20,357 nt of DNA from a virus. Below, in pieces: positions 13,415 through 19,758 of the stretch; positions within the stretch are counted from its first letter, which is position 1; every line of letters starts with the position of its first letter. Position numbers and translations under genes: made by a program. The notes beneath the pieces were generated by a model, which was given only the letters and a program-made list of their open reading frames with translations, searched no databases and was not told the DNA's origin. The stretch is from IMG/VR virus record IMGVR_UViG_3300047481_001958, positions 1 through 20,357 of that record; one strand, given 5' to 3'.

Positions 13415-13935
13415 ACCATCTCCTTGATCCGCAGCGACTCCAGGGTATCATGCAAGAGATCGATCTGCCTACGGCAGTCTTCCAATGCATGATGGCTAGC
13501 TGGATATTTGTCTAGGCTGGGACACAAACTATATACCGTCCTGGCGTCTCGCACGGTGTAATATTTCCAAGGCAAGGCCATGCCTAGACTCTTGTAGGCA
13601 TGCTCAAGGATGTTCATGTCAAAGGTAGGACCATTGGCCCATACACGCTTGCTGTGCCAGATCAAGCGGCCCAGCTCTTCCAAGGCCTGTGCCAATGGTA
13701 TGCGATCTTGTTCGTTGAACGCTTCTTCTCTGGCCGCTGCAGGCTGTGTTGCCCACCAATCAATGGTGTCTTGCTCGATGCGGCGTCCAGGTTGGCTGTC
13801 TATGTCGATGCGAGCATAGTAGTGCCGATCGAAATAGCCGCGTTGGAATGGATCAAAGGTCTGGGCAGCTATGGTCAAGATACAGGCCTCAGGACCTGTG
13901 CCCACGGTTTCAATGTCAATCATGATATCAGCCAT
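13411..13935 (-). CDS. dexA: DEDDh 3'-5' exonuclease, DexA-like
   Basis: A 174-residue exonuclease of the DnaQ-like fold. ExoI is MIDIETVGTG with D7 and E9; ExoII is ANGPTFDMNIL with D106; ExoIII is HHALEDC with H148 and D153, the HxAxxD order of the DEDDh type. The block RIEQDTIDWWATQPAAAREE (residues 52-71) matches TIEWWKNQSPEAR in T4 DexA, so the assignment goes beyond the general fold; T4 DexA is longer (227 residues). DexA degrades single-stranded DNA; RNA is also possible, as in the related Rv2179c-type enzymes. The gene lies 9 nt after the glycosyltransferase-like gene and its stop overlaps the methyltransferase start, placing it in a metabolic group with gp1. Confidence 0.8.
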   Translation of the reverse strand: MADIMIDIETVGTGPEACILTIAAQTFDPFQRGYFDRHYYARIDIDSQPGRRIEQDTIDWWATQPAAAREEAFNEQDRIPLAQALEELGRLIWHSKRVWANGPTFDMNILEHAYKSLGMALPWKYYTVRDARTVYSLCPSLDKYPASHHALEDCRRQIDLLHDTLESLRIKEMV

Positions 13936-13944
13936 GCACTGAGT

Positions 13945-15096
13945 TTACTTGATTGGCGTGAACTTGTCTACGATATCAATGATAAAACGGTCAATGCGGT
14001 CTACTCGTTGTCCTAATTCTTGCCTTAGTTCGGTCAATCGATGATAGTTGTGCTCTATGGTAGGGCGCATATCTAGGAGCATGCCCTGGATATCTTGGAT
14101 GGGCGATTCACACAATTTTTGGATCTGGGCTGATATTTGTAGTGCTCGTTGGGTGGGGTTATTGCCCCAATCATAACTTTCGTCAAACCAACGGTCAAAA
14201 GTACGGAATCCCAAACCACGCAGTTCACGCAGCGAGTTGGGCGACCCCAACAAGAAAAACGGACGTTGATGGTAAATGGTCTTAAAAGTTTTTTCAGTGA
14301 ACACAGGGTTGCCTGGCGTTTCCAGATAAGTTTCCACGATCACATTCACAAAACTCGTAGCAAACAATCGCGAATCTGTGATCCATCCACCGGACTCGCA
14401 GAAATCATCAGTGATGGCCAACTCGGGAGTGCTTTGATATGGCAACATGGATTCTACCCGGTCGGCCATGTCGTGTATCCAGGCATAGTGTTTGTGATCA
14501 AACTGTTGGATTACTTGCCTATAGAATTGCACTGCTGAATATCTTTGCTGGTTAGTATCAATCTGCTCGCAGTGGAAACTCGCATGTCCTTGGCCTAACA
14601 GATTGTGGCGTACAAGATCATGGAAAAGTGCAAATCTAGTGCTGTGAACACGTTTGATCAAGCACATGTAATGCTTGGTAACTTGTCCTACGTTCCAAGC
14701 ATCGTAGTCGACCAGGGGCTGTTCATTGTTGTAGAAGTCCCAGTAGGTTCCGTAGAATTCAGGCAGTTCGATGTAGGTGAGATTTTTGTGTTGCCATTGA
14801 AATCCCACAGGATGACGTTGTGGCAACACCACATAGATCCTGCGTTGGCCACTCATGAGTGCCAGCTGTAGGCGCTGTGCCAGATCGGCTGCATAAGGCC
14901 CAGCCACAAATCCGTCAAAGTTTACATAGTCGCCAAAGATTTCTGTGCCGCGATCTGGGGCCATGCAAGAGATCACCACATCCGGAGTGGACGGCAGCCC
15001 GTGCTGCAGGAAGCATTCCAACGAAATCACCGACACTCGGCCATGCCGGCGAGCATGCGCTTCCAGCAGCTGATGTCCCACCAGTTGGAATGGCAT
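13945..15096 (-). CDS. Glycosyltransferase-like protein B
   Basis: A 383-residue cytoplasmic-type protein without signal peptide or membrane helix. The N-terminal half has an alpha/beta pattern (RVSVISLECFL, TPDVVISCMAPD, RRIYVVLPQRHPVGFQW). The C-terminal half has the telling block at 247-310: TSFVNVIVETYLETPGN, VFTEKTFKTIYHQRPFFLLG and LRELRGLGFRTFDRWFDESY. That E-x-T-F-K plus 'PF.LLG..LR.LGF.TF' pattern resembles the nucleotide-sugar half of exostosin- or fucosyltransferase-like glycosyltransferases. Residue 265-301 matches protein A at 15878-16954, so the two are paralogues. It starts 5 nt after the gp13 stop. The substrate is unknown; the family call is from motif resemblance and needs a profile search. 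Confidence 0.55.
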   Translation of the reverse strand: MPFQLVGHQLLEAHARRHGRVSVISLECFLQHGLPSTPDVVISCMAPDRGTEIFGDYVNFDGFVAGPYAADLAQRLQLALMSGQRRIYVVLPQRHPVGFQWQHKNLTYIELPEFYGTYWDFYNNEQPLVDYDAWNVGQVTKHYMCLIKRVHSTRFALFHDLVRHNLLGQGHASFHCEQIDTNQQRYSAVQFYRQVIQQFDHKHYAWIHDMADRVESMLPYQSTPELAITDDFCESGGWITDSRLFATSFVNVIVETYLETPGNPVFTEKTFKTIYHQRPFFLLGSPNSLRELRGLGFRTFDRWFDESYDWGNNPTQRALQISAQIQKLCESPIQDIQGMLLDMRPTIEHNYHRLTELRQELGQRVDRIDRFIIDIVDKFTPIK

Positions 15097-15101
15097 GGAC
15101 T

Positions 15102-15869
15102 CTAGCCTATCACCCAGGTCAAGGGCTGGCTGGCATCCACGTAGTTTTTGAGTTGTTCTATGAGACTGTCTTGTTGTGCCTGTGCTTCGGCTTTCATGGC
15201 CGCACCATTCAGTGTACCACCACCCTGTGGGCCAGCAATGGTGCCAAACTTTTCTCGTGCCTCGCCAATGATCATCTTGCAGGCTGCTACCATGTAATCA
15301 CGGATCCACTGGCTGATTTGGAAATCGCTGAGCAGGTTGATTTCAGGTTTGAGATTGTAGGTCCACAGCAGCACATTTTCACCAGTGCCTTTGGGGTCAC
15401 GGATAAGCTGCAGTTTTTTGGTCACAGGATTCCAGGTGTAGTTCATGTAGCCGCCAAACATCCTGGCTGCCAGTTCCACATATTGTGTGTAAAAATCATA
15501 GGTGGCCATGCCACCGGCCACGTTGAAGTTCATGAGATACACATTGAGGCTGGCCTGCGCAAATGGGTCAAAGTTGCTGGCAAATGGTCCAGTGCTGTCG
15601 CCGAATGTTCTGCGGAAGATCTGGCGCACAGTGACCACTTCCTGTGGCAGTTGGTAAATGCTGACATCGCGTACCAGTTCCAAGAAACTGTAGCTTTCTT
15701 CGTAGGCATTTTGTGCCCGTTGACGATAGGTGCCCAGGGTTTTCTGATAGGCTGCTTCATAGTGCGAAGGGTCCAATTCAACATCAACGATGTCGCCGCC
15801 CAGTTGTAGGCGCACATATTCGATGAGGTTGTTTTTTAGCGTACCAAGGCTGTCTTGTTGTTGCTCCAT
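15102..15869 (-). CDS. 13: Neck protein, T4 gp13-like head completion protein
   Basis: A 255-residue connector protein that would bind beneath the portal and receive the tail. The alignment to T4 gp13 (309 residues) is convincing in order: GGDIVDVELDPSHYEAAYQK against the T4 [21 protein letters not shown] region; ISQWIRDYMVAACKMIIGEA against the T4 WVKDYATALAKELNGQI region; and GGGTLNGAAMKAEAQAQQDS with the final LTWVIG against the T4 GGVTIDGQRLIEEA region and FGILVG. The start is ATG at 15869, after a CTAAATA box 5 nt upstream and with no SD. The longer reading to 15995 is rejected because it overlaps protein A. Unlike T4, where 13, 14 and 15 are adjacent, its partners 14 and 15 are on the other strand. 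Confidence 0.83.
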   Translation of the reverse strand: MEQQQDSLGTLKNNLIEYVRLQLGGDIVDVELDPSHYEAAYQKTLGTYRQRAQNAYEESYSFLELVRDVSIYQLPQEVVTVRQIFRRTFGDSTGPFASNFDPFAQASLNVYLMNFNVAGGMATYDFYTQYVELAARMFGGYMNYTWNPVTKKLQLIRDPKGTGENVLLWTYNLKPEINLLSDFQISQWIRDYMVAACKMIIGEAREKFGTIAGPQGGGTLNGAAMKAEAQAQQDSLIEQLKNYVDASQPLTWVIG

Positions 15870-15874
15870 GAGTG

Positions 15875-15881
15875 TATTTAG
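15875..15881 (-). promoter_or_regulatory. Late-type promoter box CTAAATA immediately before gp13
   Basis: The minus strand reads CTAAATA, then CACTC and the ATG. Its TAA is also the stop codon of the upstream protein A (15880-15878). It sits inside a longer minus-strand operon and would give gp13 late expression of its own. The 5-nt spacing equals that at the gp16-like gene. Confidence 0.55.
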
Positions 15882-16954
15882 CCGGCTGGGTACAATGACC
15901 GCACCACTCCCGGTAACCAGTCTGCGAACTCTTGGGGCCAACGTTTTTTCAGCATCAGCAACACCTGTTGATTGTGATCGGCAGCTCGAACACAACGAGC
16001 TTGTAAACCAGCAAAATCCTGTGCCTGCAAACGAGCCACTGTGGCATCAATCAACTCCGGCATTTTTACCCCGCGCGTGGCTGACCCTAACTCATCGTAC
16101 TCTCGATGATTGACCACGTCATCCATGACGTCAAACCCCAGACTCCGTAGATACTGTATGCCCAGCCTCGGTCCCAGCATGATCCAAGGCACTGGTGTAC
16201 ACAATGCACGAAAAATCTTTTCGCTGAAGGCTACATTGAAATCGCCGAGATAGGTTTCTACAATCACATTGAGCCAGCTGGTCACATGGCTTTGTTCCAT
16301 GTTCATGTCATGATTGCGTGTGGGTATCATGAGAGAAAGATCACGTACCAATTCAGGATCAAGATCTTTCTGCCTGGCCAGCAGCTCACGGAATGTCTGT
16401 TGTTTGCGTGCCAGACTCTGATCTGCATCGTAGGTCCAGCAATTGAAATTCACCCAGGCTCGATCCATGAGTGCATCAAAGCTGCCCGAACCTTTGACCA
16501 GCCTGGCCAGCAAGGCACTGCGGTGGATGTCCATGCGATTGGCTGCAAAGTTGAAATCTCTCTGCGGACGCCAGTCTTGATCTTCGGGCACATACGAATA
16601 CAACCCCAAAAAGGACAAAGGAAGCCGCTGATACACAAAATCGGGCTGCACCAAAAGGTGGTTGTCGGTGATCACAATGTCGCGGTCCGCGAACCACTGT
16701 GCAGGTGGTCGGCTTCGCCTGGCTCCGCAGAACAGTATATCATCTACCAGACAAATCACAGCCCGCTGGCCATCACGATGCCAGACCTTGACATTGAGTC
16801 CGTCGGGATCATCATCGGGTCCTGGTTCAAAGCCTAGATTCCAAAATAGGTCACGGAACAACAGACTGATTTTGTCTTCTTGCAGCACACAACGACTTTT
16901 GCGGAAAATCTCGCTGGCTGTTCGTCCCGGGGATGGATCGCTGTAATCCAGCAT
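15878..16954 (-). CDS. Glycosyltransferase-like protein A
   Basis: A 358-residue soluble protein, paralogous to protein B. The shared C-terminal block lies at about 226-289: SWLNVIVETYLGDFNVAFSE, KIFRALCTPVPWIMLG, YLRSLGFDVMDDVVNHREYD. The N-terminal half has VKVWHRDGQRAVICLVDDIL and WFADRDIVITDNHLLVQPDF, alpha/beta-like. The middle has RDFNFAANRMDIHRSALLAR and AWVNFNCWTY, a pattern recurring in glycosyltransferase-like proteins of aquatic phages. A role in sugar transfer to LPS, capsule or a phage component is inferred. I start at ATG 16954, which overlaps the previous TGA (TGATG); a GTG at 16957 would add one Met. Its TAA lies within the late box of gp13. Confidence 0.55.
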   Translation of the reverse strand: MLDYSDPSPGRTASEIFRKSRCVLQEDKISLLFRDLFWNLGFEPGPDDDPDGLNVKVWHRDGQRAVICLVDDILFCGARRSRPPAQWFADRDIVITDNHLLVQPDFVYQRLPLSFLGLYSYVPEDQDWRPQRDFNFAANRMDIHRSALLARLVKGSGSFDALMDRAWVNFNCWTYDADQSLARKQQTFRELLARQKDLDPELVRDLSLMIPTRNHDMNMEQSHVTSWLNVIVETYLGDFNVAFSEKIFRALCTPVPWIMLGPRLGIQYLRSLGFDVMDDVVNHREYDELGSATRGVKMPELIDATVARLQAQDFAGLQARCVRAADHNQQVLLMLKKRWPQEFADWLPGVVRSLYPAG

Positions 16955-18114
16955 CACCAGGCCTTCAAGATGACTAGGTTTTCGGTGCCGCGGCCATTGA
17001 AAGCAGTTTCGGTGGTGTTGAGATCCTTGAACAGCTTGCGAGCCGCAGGCTTGCCAGCCGCTGCCAAGGCTTTGAGTGTGTCTGCAGGCTTGCGCAGTGT
17101 TTTCTGCTGAGTGTCTGCGGTACCAAACCCAATGATAGCATTGTTTTTCACTGTAAACACTCCCACATGACTGTCGGCCACCACATGGATGAGTTTGCGT
17201 TTCTTGACATCATAGAGCCAGGCTTCGCTCTTGTCTACCAGACTGGCCGCCGGTAACCCTTTGAGTTTGAGCTCGTCGAATTCAGTGATGCATTTGAATT
17301 TGGCCGCTCGGCGTTCGGGACTCACAGGCTTGGCCTTGCGTGGCTTGCGTTCCACTTTCTTGATCTGTACATAGGCACCGCAGTCGTTGATCACTGCTTC
17401 ACAGAAACGCACAAGGTTCTTCAACTGCAGTTTGGTGAAGTTGCTGTAGCTCTCGGCCAGTTGTCCGTCGCGTCCGGCCAGCACTGACTCAAGTTCTTGC
17501 TGGCGTTGGCGCCAGGGCTCGGCGATGTCTGTGACCATCTGAGGTGACACGTTCATGCCGCGGATGAGAGCTATGGGCTTGATATCTGCGGTCATCTTGG
17601 CGCCGGCCCGGATGAGATCGTCGTACATGCCTTCCAGCTCGCCGGCACACTCCATGGCTCGTTCTCTCAGTCGGTCTTGGATGGTCACCCGCGGGGCTGC
17701 AGTGTCTGTTTCTTCGCTCACAGCAGTGCGAGGCTCAGGCTCGGCAGCGTTGACCAATTCAGCGATGGTGTCAGTCACATAGGTGCGTTCACGATCGTTG
17801 AACTCAAATCCACGGAGATTGATCCGGCACAGCCAACCCAGGGTATTGGCCACACGGCTTTCTGGCACCCGGGCAAAAGATTTGGTCAGAGCTGCGTGTT
17901 GGTCCTGGCGCGACAGCCAGTCAATCACACACTGTTTGGCTTGCCGCTTGTCATAGTGGTAGTTGTACCAGGTAAATGCACCGATCAACTTGATATTGCG
18001 CTCAGATGCATCCATGATCTGGCCTGGGGACCATTCGGGTTCATGCCCGGTGTACTTGAGATCTGGTGTTTTGGGATTTAATGCTTTGATGGATTTCAAT
18101 GCAGTAGCGTTCAT
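16954..18114 (-). CDS. Conserved phage protein with basic linker, unknown function
   Basis: A 386-residue protein I do not recognise as a named family; parts resemble uncharacterised aquatic-phage proteins. Three regions are visible. Residues 20-125 are helical (NIKLIGAFTWYNYHYDKRQA, TLGWLCRINLRGFEFNDRER). Residues 140-250 are helical with IALIRGMNVSPQMVTDIAEP and WRQRQQELESVLAGRDGQLA. A strongly basic stretch at 252-274 (KKVERKPRKAKPVSPERRAA) is followed by a C-terminal beta-rich domain (KSEAWLYDVKKRKLIHVVAD, HVGVFTVKNNAIIGFG). The basic linker suggests nucleic-acid binding, by inference only. It starts as ATGA with the upstream 90-residue gene and ends as TGATG with protein A, so it lies early in the sigma70-driven operon. 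Confidence 0.72.
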   Translation of the reverse strand: MNATALKSIKALNPKTPDLKYTGHEPEWSPGQIMDASERNIKLIGAFTWYNYHYDKRQAKQCVIDWLSRQDQHAALTKSFARVPESRVANTLGWLCRINLRGFEFNDRERTYVTDTIAELVNAAEPEPRTAVSEETDTAAPRVTIQDRLRERAMECAGELEGMYDDLIRAGAKMTADIKPIALIRGMNVSPQMVTDIAEPWRQRQQELESVLAGRDGQLAESYSNFTKLQLKNLVRFCEAVINDCGAYVQIKKVERKPRKAKPVSPERRAAKFKCITEFDELKLKGLPAASLVDKSEAWLYDVKKRKLIHVVADSHVGVFTVKNNAIIGFGTADTQQKTLRKPADTLKALAAAGKPAARKLFKDLNTTETAFNGRGTENLVILKAW

Positions 18115-18383
18115 CGCCTCTCCTTGTGCATTAGTTTAGCAAGCATGAGATGTGCTTCAAAATTCCTGATCACTTCTGTGGCCTCGCTCAGCAAGTGATC
18201 AAATTTGGGACTGCCCCGGCCATGCCGGCGGCAGTTTACCCATTCTGCGTTGGCTTGTTGCAAGAGCCGTGCGGCTGCGCGGTTCATACGCCATAGATCA
18301 TGTGTGCCCACTGTGGCACCCAGATACACGCAGCGTGCCCGATCCAAACGGCGATCTAGCTGGTGCCAATCTTCCAAGTCCAT
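18111..18383 (-). CDS. Small phage protein, first gene of the sigma70-driven operon
   Basis: A 90-residue basic, helical protein: MDLEDWHQLDRRLDRARCVY at the start, then LWRMNRAAARLLQQANAEWV, NCRRHGRGSPKFDHLLSEAT and a C-terminal helix ending LAKLMHKERR. The 'EWVNCRRHGR..KF' centre is the part I associate with small proteins in aquatic T4-like phages. No catalytic motif is visible. The ATG stands 5 nt after a TACAAT -10 element and there is no SD, so the message is probably leaderless. The stop overlaps the next start (ATGA). The sigma70-type promoter marks it as expressed before or independently of the late genes; small early phage proteins often bind host factors, but nothing here shows that. 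Confidence 0.7.
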   Translation of the reverse strand: MDLEDWHQLDRRLDRARCVYLGATVGTHDLWRMNRAAARLLQQANAEWVNCRRHGRGSPKFDHLLSEATEVIRNFEAHLMLAKLMHKERR

Positions 18384-18388
18384 AGTCT

Positions 18389-18417
18389 ATTGTAGCAAAA
18401 CAATGATTTTGAGTCAA
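18389..18417 (-). promoter_or_regulatory. Strong sigma70-type promoter with extended -10
   Basis: On the minus strand: -35 TTGACT (18417-18412), a 17-nt spacer, -10 TACAAT (18394-18389), with TGC directly before the -10 (extended -10). Five of six bases match consensus in each hexamer, and the spacing is ideal. The -10 ends 5 nt before the ATG at 18383, so the start point is at or very near the start codon. It would be recognised by host RNA polymerase and drive the leftward operon. Confidence 0.8.
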
Positions 18418-18424
18418 CCTTGCC

Positions 18425-18432
18425 CATAAATA
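18425..18432 (+). promoter_or_regulatory. Late-type promoter box CATAAATA for gp14-gp15
   Basis: The plus strand reads CATAAATA, seven of eight bases of the T4 late consensus, then CTCCACT and the ATG at 18440. No SD is visible. It is divergent from the sigma70-type promoter, its box only 8 nt from that promoter's -35. Confidence 0.6.
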
Positions 18433-18439
18433 CTCCACT

Positions 18440-19756
18440 ATGCCGCGCTTGAGCCTTTATCGTCCTAACCGAACCCGAGACTACCAGTTCATCGACCGCA
18501 CCATCCGCGAGATGTACACTGTGGGCGGGGTAGATATCTATGTCCACAAATATCTGGGTCCCGAAACCGGTGGTGAGGATTCGGCGTTTTCCGGCAACTT
18601 TGATGTCACGCAACCGGTATATGAAACACAGAGTCCACTCAACATCCAGGATCTCTTGTTGCTGGAAAATCGTGACAGAGTCTATGATCCCGATGTCTAT
18701 GTGATGCGTGGTGTTTACAACACCCAAGACATAGATTTTGATCTCAGCCAGTTTGGCCTGTTTCTCAACAATGATACGCTGTTCATTACTTTCCACTACA
18801 ACAACATGATTGATGTGTTCCAGCGCAAGCTCATGAGTGGCGATGTGCTGGAAGTGCCCAATCTCAAAGATTATTTTCCTTTAAATGCTGCCATTCCCGA
18901 GGCCTTGCCCAAATACTATGTGATACAAGATGCGGCCTTTGCGTCAGAGGGATTCAGCCAGACCTGGTTGCCGCACCTGTGGCGTGTGAAAGCCACTCCT
19001 CTCACCAACGCCCAGGAATACAAAGAAATCCTAGATCGTCCCATGGTGGCCGAAAACATCTGGGACTGGGACAACTTCTATCCTGCGGGCACCATAGTCA
19101 ACTATGGCGATGTCTACTATCGTGCCCTACAGAATGTGCCAGCTGGGATAGAAATCACTGACACTGCCTATTGGCAAGAGTATACACCGGCCACACAAAG
19201 CGATCTCATGACCACTCGCAGCAAGGATCAAGAGATCAACGATGCCATCTTGGCGCAGGCCGATATCGAAGTACCGCTCAGTGGCTACGACACTGTGAAA
19301 TTCTTTATCACTCCTACCAATCCTGATGGCACTCCGGCCAATCCTGTGGGACTCAGTGCCGATGAAACTGGACCCACTGTAGACGGTACCGAGGGCGGGG
19401 CACAAGTCACTCCCAGGGCCGATGGCTATACCATGGGCTATCTCACCGGCGACGGTATACCGCCCAATGGCTTGCCTGTGACCCCAGGGGTGAATTTTCC
19501 GCCCAACCCGGTGGTGGGTGCCTACTGTCTGCGATTGGATTACTCGCCCAATCGCTTGTTCCGCTACAACGGCAGCCGCTGGGTAAGGATCGAAGATCGA
19601 GTCAGGACCGACCTCAACAACGGTCCCGATAACAAGACACTGCGATCAGGTTTTGTCAACAACACAGCCACGGTACATACCACAGATCGCGGCGCCATAC
19701 CCAGCCGGCAGAGTCTCAGCGAAATACTCAAACCCAGAGCCGACAACGGAGGCTAA
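18440..19756 (+). CDS. 14: Neck protein, T4 gp14-like, with inserted carbohydrate-binding-like module
   Basis: A 438-residue protein, well above the 256 of T4 gp14. The N-terminal 190 residues match the gp14 pattern: TIREMYTVGGVDIYVHKYLG followed by GEDSAFSGNF (T4 has ...ESIQMRGVECYYVPRE... then GEDL), then FLNNDTLFITFHYNNMIDVF and a strand ending WRVKATPL. Residues 208-247 form a module, WDWDNFYPAGTIVNYGDVYY then RALQNVPAGIEITDTAYWQ, resembling the aromatic pattern of CBM5/12 chitin-binding-type domains. Residues 358-438 hold AYCLRLDYSPNRLFRYNGSR and a tail QSLSEILKPRADN, seen in structural proteins of related phages. It would join gp13 and gp15 at the neck. The start follows a CATAAATA box by 7 nt without SD. 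Confidence 0.7.
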   Translation: MPRLSLYRPNRTRDYQFIDRTIREMYTVGGVDIYVHKYLGPETGGEDSAFSGNFDVTQPVYETQSPLNIQDLLLLENRDRVYDPDVYVMRGVYNTQDIDFDLSQFGLFLNNDTLFITFHYNNMIDVFQRKLMSGDVLEVPNLKDYFPLNAAIPEALPKYYVIQDAAFASEGFSQTWLPHLWRVKATPLTNAQEYKEILDRPMVAENIWDWDNFYPAGTIVNYGDVYYRALQNVPAGIEITDTAYWQEYTPATQSDLMTTRSKDQEINDAILAQADIEVPLSGYDTVKFFITPTNPDGTPANPVGLSADETGPTVDGTEGGAQVTPRADGYTMGYLTGDGIPPNGLPVTPGVNFPPNPVVGAYCLRLDYSPNRLFRYNGSRWVRIEDRVRTDLNNGPDNKTLRSGFVNNTATVHTTDRGAIPSRQSLSEILKPRADNGG

Positions 19757-19758
19757 TC

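Noticed and set aside
14859-15809. Long open frame on the plus strand (316 codons) opposite gp13 and glycosyltransferase-like protein B
   Set aside because: It runs antisense to two genes with clear family matches, crosses their boundary, and its product is rich in His/Cys with no domain. It is a shadow of codon bias on the other strand.
15870-15995. N-terminal extension of gp13 by 42 residues
   Set aside because: It overlaps protein A by more than 100 nt and precedes the late box. The ATG at 15869 directly after CTAAATA gives a product aligning to T4 gp13 from its start.
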